11,632 nucleotides of DNA. It comes from Nautiliaceae bacterium. GTDB lineage: Bacteria > Campylobacterota > Campylobacteria > Campylobacterales > Nautiliaceae. Position 1 is the stretch's first letter; every line of letters starts with the position of its first letter. Positions 7,807 through 11,632 of this stretch are shown piece after piece. The stretch lies in NCBI GenBank assembly GCA_027035735.1, contig JALVUH010000196.1, positions 1 through 11,632 on the forward strand, in the 5' to 3' direction. A model generated the notes under the pieces. The model did no database searches. It worked only from the letters and a program-made list of their open reading frames with translations, and was not told the DNA's origin. The translations under genes were made by a program, and so were the position numbers.

Positions 7807-8566
7807 GAATTTCAAAATAAATTTTTTCCATTTCTTTTTTATCTAATTTTTCTCCCAAAAATAATTCCATTGCCAAAATTCCCTGATAAACTAATAAATA
7901 CAATCCATCTTTTGTCATTAAATTATACTTTTTTGCCATTTTTAAAAATGGAGTCTCTTTACCATATACAACATCAACAGCATATTTTGCATTTTTTAAA
8001 ATCTTTTCTAACATCTCTTTTGGCATAGGAAGAGAATCATCTTTTAGACCTGCTGAAGTAGTATTTATAATTAAATCATAATCTTTAAATTCAAAGTTAT
8101 CCCAAGTATAAGTATTGAATCCTTTTTCTTTGAAAAACTTAAGTCTTCCTTCACTTCTATTTACAATATCAGCTTTAAGTAAATATGAAATTGCCCTAGC
8201 TGTCCCACCAGCTCCGATTATTAAAGGATTTTTATAATCAAAATCTTTTATAACTTCCATAAAGCCAGGACCATCGGTATTGTAACCTACAACTTTATCA
8301 TTTTCTAAAACTAAAGTATTTACTGCTTTCATATCTTTTGCCACACCTCTTACTTCATCAGCCAATTTATAAGCCCACTCTTTATGAGGAATAGTTACAT
8401 TGGCACCTTTAATTTTTAATTCTTTAAATTTATCAATAATCTCACTTCCATCTTCAAGCAAATATCTTGTATAGCAATGATTTAAATTTTTTTTCTTGAA
8501 AAAATGATTATGCATTAAAGGAGATTTTGAATGTTTAACAGGATTCCCAAAAATAGTAAAAATCAT
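7796..8566 (-). CDS. aroE: Shikimate dehydrogenase (NADP+)
   Basis: AroE reduces 3-dehydroshikimate to shikimate with NADPH, the fourth step of the shikimate pathway. The protein has 256 residues, slightly short for the family (about 260-290). The substrate domain shows GNPVKHSKSPLMHN (7-20), NVTIPHKEWA with the catalytic Lys62, AVNTL, and YNTDGPGF with the partner Asp98. The cofactor domain has the Rossmann glycine loop IIGAGGTARAIS (116-127) and INTTSAGL, followed by the C-terminal LVYQGILAMELFLG helix. The ATG is four bases beyond the stop of the upstream STAS/CheX gene, and AAGG (8577-8574) sits seven bases before it. It is the last gene of the SPOR-trpE-STAS/CheX-aroE run, and its TAG stop overlaps the end of murA. 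Confidence 0.96.
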   Translation of the reverse strand: MIFTIFGNPVKHSKSPLMHNHFFKKKNLNHCYTRYLLEDGSEIIDKFKELKIKGANVTIPHKEWAYKLADEVRGVAKDMKAVNTLVLENDKVVGYNTDGPGFMEVIKDFDYKNPLIIGAGGTARAISYLLKADIVNRSEGRLKFFKEKGFNTYTWDNFEFKDYDLIINTTSAGLKDDSLPMPKEMLEKILKNAKYAVDVVYGKETPFLKMAKKYNLMTKDGLYLLVYQGILAMELFLGEKLDKKEMEKIYFEILKD

Positions 8567-8570
8567 CTCT

Positions 8571-9944
8571 CTACCTTACTAAATAAAAATAAAACTCTTC
8601 ATCTTCAAAATAAAACTTCACTTCTACCCCTTTTCTATTAACTACAATATTTTGTAAATTATCTATTTCATCAAAAACTTTTGGAAGTGTAATATTTATT
8701 CTTAAATCATGTTTTTGAATTTCTCTTTTAACAGTTCCAACTATTATATTCGCAAATTCACTAACTAAATCATTAAGTTCTTCTTTAGTTTTATATTCTT
8801 CTCCTAAAAGGATTTTTGATATTCTTTTTGTAAGATTTTCACTTAAAATTAAAATCATCATCCCATCCATATCACCATAAAATCCAATAGAACTTGCAAC
8901 ATATTTTTTAGAAGTATCAATTGTAACTTCTGTAATTCTTGGAGGTTCTTTTTTGGCTTCAACTCCTGTCATTAATTGAACTGTTGAAATTGTAGAATTA
9001 ACAAAGTATGGCAAAAGTTTTACAAATTCTTTCGTTATTTTTTTACTTTTTTTGTAAATAACTTCATTTGAATTGATAACTTCTTCATATTCTTTTGATT
9101 TAAAAAGTTCTTCTTCATTAGCAAAAAATAGATATCCCATATCTTCTAAATCTTGAATAAGTTGTGGCTGAACACTTTTTTTGTTAAGTCCTACTATAGC
9201 AAGAAGCGCTCCATACTCAGCAGCTTCCACACCTAATGTCTTCAAAAAACGAACTGCATGAATATTAAGCCCTTTTACAGCATTCATATCAAAAATAAAT
9301 ACTTTAAATCCAATCAATAGATTTCTTCTAAAATATTCAATATCAAACATATTTGATAAATTTGCATCTAAAAATCCATCAAAGAAAAAATATACAATAG
9401 AATTTTTAACTACAGCTCCAACTCTATTAGAAATTTTTAAAATTATAGATTTTTTTATAACTACTGCATCTTCTTTTATTTCATCTTCACTTTCTACTAC
9501 TTTAGGGGAATATCCTCTTTTTAAAAGATAATAAATTAACATGTTTTTATTCTGTTCATCTTTTATGCAACAAATATAGATAGGTTTTTCTTCTAGATAA
9601 TCTTCATCAAAAAAAATTTTTTCAATATGTTCATTTTCAAAAATATTAAAATATAAATTATCAAGATTACTAACTATTTGAAAAACATTTTTATTTGGAC
9701 TAAATATACAACTTTCTACATTCTCTTTTTTAAAAAGATTCTCTAAAACATCATTTAAAAATCTCAAAGCATTCATATTCGCACTTATAACTTTTGAAAA
9801 ATCTATACTTATATATTTTATATCTCTTTTCCTTATTTTTTCTATATCAAGAGGAGTAATATATTCAGCCGCTGCATTTGCATCTAAAAATCCCTGTGGT
9901 TTAATAAGCATTTTATTATTTATAAAATTTTTAATTACCCCCAT
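8571..9944 (-). CDS. Two STAS-like domains plus C-terminal CheX-like domain, function unknown
   Basis: A 457-residue soluble protein I cannot name. Numbering is from ATG at 9944, chosen because AAAGGA (9958-9953) lies eight bases upstream; the in-frame TTG at 9950 is only two bases from it. Domains: STAS-like (about 1-115); a short alpha/beta segment (about 120-165) faintly like half a response-regulator receiver; a second STAS-like domain (about 175-285); a linker; and a CheX/CheC-type domain (about 315-457). The last carries SEFANIIVGTVK with Glu396 and Asn399 at the ExxN phosphatase motif. Both STAS units contain GFLDAN (18-23, 190-195) and lack the phosphorylatable Ser of SpoIIAA. No signal peptide or membrane helix is seen. 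CheX proteins dephosphorylate CheY-P, so a role in chemotaxis signal removal is a reasonable but unproven guess. It overlaps trpE by 14 bases. Confidence 0.8.
   Translation of the reverse strand: MGVIKNFINNKMLIKPQGFLDANAAAEYITPLDIEKIRKRDIKYISIDFSKVISANMNALRFLNDVLENLFKKENVESCIFSPNKNVFQIVSNLDNLYFNIFENEHIEKIFFDEDYLEEKPIYICCIKDEQNKNMLIYYLLKRGYSPKVVESEDEIKEDAVVIKKSIILKISNRVGAVVKNSIVYFFFDGFLDANLSNMFDIEYFRRNLLIGFKVFIFDMNAVKGLNIHAVRFLKTLGVEAAEYGALLAIVGLNKKSVQPQLIQDLEDMGYLFFANEEELFKSKEYEEVINSNEVIYKKSKKITKEFVKLLPYFVNSTISTVQLMTGVEAKKEPPRITEVTIDTSKKYVASSIGFYGDMDGMMILILSENLTKRISKILLGEEYKTKEELNDLVSEFANIIVGTVKREIQKHDLRINITLPKVFDEIDNLQNIVVNRKGVEVKFYFEDEEFYFYLVR
9360..9377. repeat. Direct repeat copy 1 (18 bases) in the second STAS-like domain
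   Basis: ATTTGCATCTAAAAATCC, identical to the copy at 9876-9893. On the minus strand it encodes GFLDAN in the second STAS-like unit. It is a sign of internal duplication within the gene. Confidence 0.85.
9876..9893. repeat. Direct repeat copy 2 (18 bases) in the first STAS-like domain
   Basis: Identical to 9360-9377 and in the same reading frame, encoding GFLDAN in the first STAS-like unit. The copies are 516 bases (172 codons) apart. Confidence 0.85.
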
Positions 9945-11343
9945 TCTCAAGTTCCTTTAATGTTGATACCAACGCTCCAAGTTTATTATTTACTTCCTTG
10001 TATTCAAGTTCTGGCTTACTATCAGCCACAATTCCTGCTCCTGCTTGAAAAATAACTTCATCATCTTTAATTAAAGCAGTTCTTATAGTAATTGCACTAT
10101 CCATATTTCCATCAAAACCAAAATATCCAATACTTCCCGCATAATAACCTCTTTTTATACCCTCATATTTCGCTATCAGCTCCATTGCTTTAATCTTAGG
10201 AGCCCCTGTCATAGTTCCAGCCGTAAAAGTTGCTTTAAATAAATCAAACATATCATATTTATTATCTAAAATCCCTACAACATCACTTACCATATGCATA
10301 ACATGAGAATATCTCTCAACTCTCATTAATTCCTCTACTTTTACACTGCCAGCTTTTGCCACTCTTCCTACATCATTTCTTCCAAGATCAACCAACATTA
10401 TATGCTCAGCTACTTCTTTTGGATCATTTATCATATCACGTTCTAACTCTAAATCTTTTATTAAATTTTCTCCTCTTTTTCTAGTACCTGCTATTGGTCT
10501 TAGTAAAATAGCTCCATCAGTAAGTCTAATCATAACCTCAGGAGAACTTCCAATGATTGCAAAATCATCAATATCTAGATAATACAAATATGGAGATGGA
10601 TTTTTGCTCCTTAATTTTCTATAAAAAGAGAGTCTATCTACTTTTGCTTTTACTTTAAGTCTATTTGAAAGAACTATTTGAAAAATATCCCCATTTTTTA
10701 TATTTTCTTTAGCAAGTTTAACCATTTCAAAAAATTTCTCTTTAGAAAAAACAAATTCAGGTTCTTTTATTATTTGTATTGGTTTTAAAGGATGATGAAT
10801 ATATGTAGAATTTATTTTGTTTTTAATATCTTCCATTTTATTTTCATAAATTTTATCATTTATAATAATTGTAAGTTCCGAAGATTTATGAGAATATCCT
10901 ACTACAATTTTTGGTCTTATCATATAAAAATCAGGAATATTTGTCTCATCCTTTAAATTATCCATAACTGGTTTTAATACTGGCTCAAAAACTTTCACTA
11001 AATCATATCCAATATATCCTATAAAACCATCAACAAATCCTATTTTAAGCTTTTTTGTAAGATTTCTATAATAATCTTTATCAATATTTTTATAATAATT
11101 CTTTAAAAAAGTAAAAGGATCAGTATCTAATATTTCCTCTTTTTCTCCATTAAAATAATAAGTTTTATTGTTTTGATATTTAACTCTTTCTCTCTCTCCT
11201 ATTACAATAAAAGAGTAATTTCCATCGCTATTATTTATCACACTTTCAAATAAAAAAATCCTCTCTTTAGGAAAAAGAGATTTTAATTGATTATAAATAG
11301 CAATAACCGAAAATTCATCTACCAAAAATTTATCATAAATCAT
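9931..11343 (-). CDS. trpE: Anthranilate synthase component I
   Basis: TrpE converts chorismate to anthranilate, the first step of tryptophan synthesis, using ammonia supplied by a TrpG glutaminase subunit. The 470-residue protein has the full chorismate-binding fold. Diagnostic motifs are IFLFES at 29-34 (the feedback tryptophan site, usually LLES), GDIFQIVLSNRL, NPSPYLYYL, GSSPEVM, RPIAGTRKRG (282-291), LVDLGRNDVGRVA, YSHVMHMVS, TAGTMTGAPKIKAME, GYFGFDGNMDSAITIRTA and QAGAGIVADSKPELEY. The PIAGT form separates TrpE from aminodeoxychorismate synthase PabB, which has PIKGT with a catalytic Lys. The ATG overlaps the stop of the SPOR gene as ATGA, and AAGG lies seven bases upstream. No trpG, trpD or leader peptide is visible in the window, so the glutaminase must be encoded elsewhere. 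Confidence 0.93.
   Translation of the reverse strand: MIYDKFLVDEFSVIAIYNQLKSLFPKERIFLFESVINNSDGNYSFIVIGERERVKYQNNKTYYFNGEKEEILDTDPFTFLKNYYKNIDKDYYRNLTKKLKIGFVDGFIGYIGYDLVKVFEPVLKPVMDNLKDETNIPDFYMIRPKIVVGYSHKSSELTIIINDKIYENKMEDIKNKINSTYIHHPLKPIQIIKEPEFVFSKEKFFEMVKLAKENIKNGDIFQIVLSNRLKVKAKVDRLSFYRKLRSKNPSPYLYYLDIDDFAIIGSSPEVMIRLTDGAILLRPIAGTRKRGENLIKDLELERDMINDPKEVAEHIMLVDLGRNDVGRVAKAGSVKVEELMRVERYSHVMHMVSDVVGILDNKYDMFDLFKATFTAGTMTGAPKIKAMELIAKYEGIKRGYYAGSIGYFGFDGNMDSAITIRTALIKDDEVIFQAGAGIVADSKPELEYKEVNNKLGALVSTLKELENGGN
9953..9958 (-). promoter_or_regulatory. Ribosome binding site of the STAS/CheX gene, inside trpE
   Basis: AAAGGA on the minus strand, eight bases before ATG at 9944 and two before TTG at 9950. 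It decides the start in favour of ATG. Confidence 0.65.
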
Positions 11344-11632
11344 TTATTAACCTTAAAAATAAAAGCATTTTGAGTAATATATTTTTTAACTCTAAGCAAT
11401 TGTTTTTTTGCCTCTTTTTTTGAGTTAAATGGTCCTACTAAAATTTTATGAACAACAATTTTTTTACCATTTCTATTTATAACTGTTGTATAAAATGTGT
11501 AGTTATAACCATATTTTTTAATTAATTCTAAAAACTTTTTATTAGGTTTAGTATATTTCATTAAAGCAGCCACTTGAATATAATATTTACTTTCTATTTT
11601 TTTAGAAACTATATGAGTTTTAGGTTTTTTTG
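11340..11632 (-). CDS. SPOR-domain protein, N-terminus outside the window
   Basis: The last 96 residues of a SPOR-domain protein. The frame stays open to the window edge: before the GTG at 11573 it reads back through KYYIQ and SKKIES to a Lys/Pro-rich stretch. The GTG is therefore the Val of YYIQVAAL and not a start. The SPOR fold is recognised by YYIQVAAL at its beginning, a central variable part, and HKILVGPFNSKKEAKKQLLRV with the typical VGPF turn, ending in AFIFK. SPOR domains bind denuded peptidoglycan glycan strands, often at the division septum. These proteins usually carry an N-terminal membrane anchor, which would lie outside this window. It overlaps trpE by four bases (ATGA). A SPOR-type gene next to aroE is also my recollection for Campylobacter jejuni (inference). 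Confidence 0.88.
   Translation of the reverse strand, partial: KKPKTHIVSKKIESKYYIQVAALMKYTKPNKKFLELIKKYGYNYTFYTTVINRNGKKIVVHKILVGPFNSKKEAKKQLLRVKKYITQNAFIFKVNK

Noticed and set aside
7775..7833. A 9-base inverted repeat (AAATGGAAA / TTTCCATTT) spanning the murA-aroE junction as a possible bidirectional terminator.
   Set aside because: The loop would be about 41 bases, the arms are AT-rich and weak, and both arms are explained by Lys-Met-Glu coding.
24..9494. A 21-base match shared by ispH (24-44) and the STAS/CheX gene (9474-9494), both coding VESEDEIK.
   Set aside because: It is acidic, low-complexity coding sequence in an AT-rich genome, and the surrounding proteins are unrelated. I take it as chance convergence, not a mobile repeat.
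9938..9942. A run of five C (G on the coding strand) at the trpE/STAS-CheX overlap as a phase-variable tract.
   Set aside because: It is too short. Phase-variable G tracts in Campylobacterota are usually eight or more bases long.
11340..11573. A 77-residue small protein starting at GTG 11573.
   Set aside because: The frame is open upstream to the window edge, and the GTG codes for Val within the SPOR signature YYIQVAAL. It is a truncated larger gene.
1..11632. tRNA or rRNA genes, CRISPR arrays, insertion sequences or prophage signs.
   Set aside because: None found by reading. The sequence is almost entirely covered by recognised genes, and there are no GC-rich islands, terminal repeats or transposase motifs.

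Overview
This AT-rich window (roughly 28% G+C by eye) carries dense, overlapping housekeeping genes and looks chromosomal. The gene set, the order pheS-pheT-aroA-ispH with a divergent HIT gene, and the AT-rich style point to Campylobacterota (Epsilonproteobacteria). The very low G+C suggests a Nautiliales-like member such as Caminibacter, Nautilia or Lebetimonas. The phylum is a fairly firm inference. The order is tentative, because no rRNA or marker search was possible.

There are three transcription blocks. (1) Minus strand, 5254 down to 1: pheS, pheT, aroA and ispH, the last cut by the window edge. The genes overlap by 4, 4 and 11 bases, so they form one translationally coupled operon. It makes phenylalanyl-tRNA synthetase, EPSP synthase (shikimate pathway) and the last enzyme of the MEP isoprenoid pathway. 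(2) Plus strand, 5357 to 7806: a HIT-family protein, nfo (endonuclease IV) and murA (peptidoglycan precursor synthesis), with a 10-base gap and then an 8-base overlap. Blocks 1 and 2 diverge from a 102-base region holding two recognisable sigma70-type promoters. (3) Minus strand, 11632 down to 7796: a SPOR-domain protein (N-terminus outside the window), trpE, an unusual STAS-STAS-CheX protein and aroE. The first three overlap by 4 and 14 bases, and a 4-base gap precedes aroE. Block 3 converges on block 2, and the last 11 bases of murA and aroE overlap.

Four of the genes handle aromatic amino acids: aroE and aroA lead towards chorismate, trpE takes chorismate into tryptophan, and PheST charges tRNA with phenylalanine. 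Others serve the envelope (murA, the SPOR protein), DNA repair (nfo) and isoprenoids (ispH).

No tRNA, rRNA, CRISPR array, insertion sequence or obvious rho-independent terminator was seen, and no gene-free stretch exceeds about 100 bases. The least ordinary items are the STAS-STAS-CheX protein inside an aromatic biosynthesis operon and a PheT whose editing-domain motifs are not recognisable.
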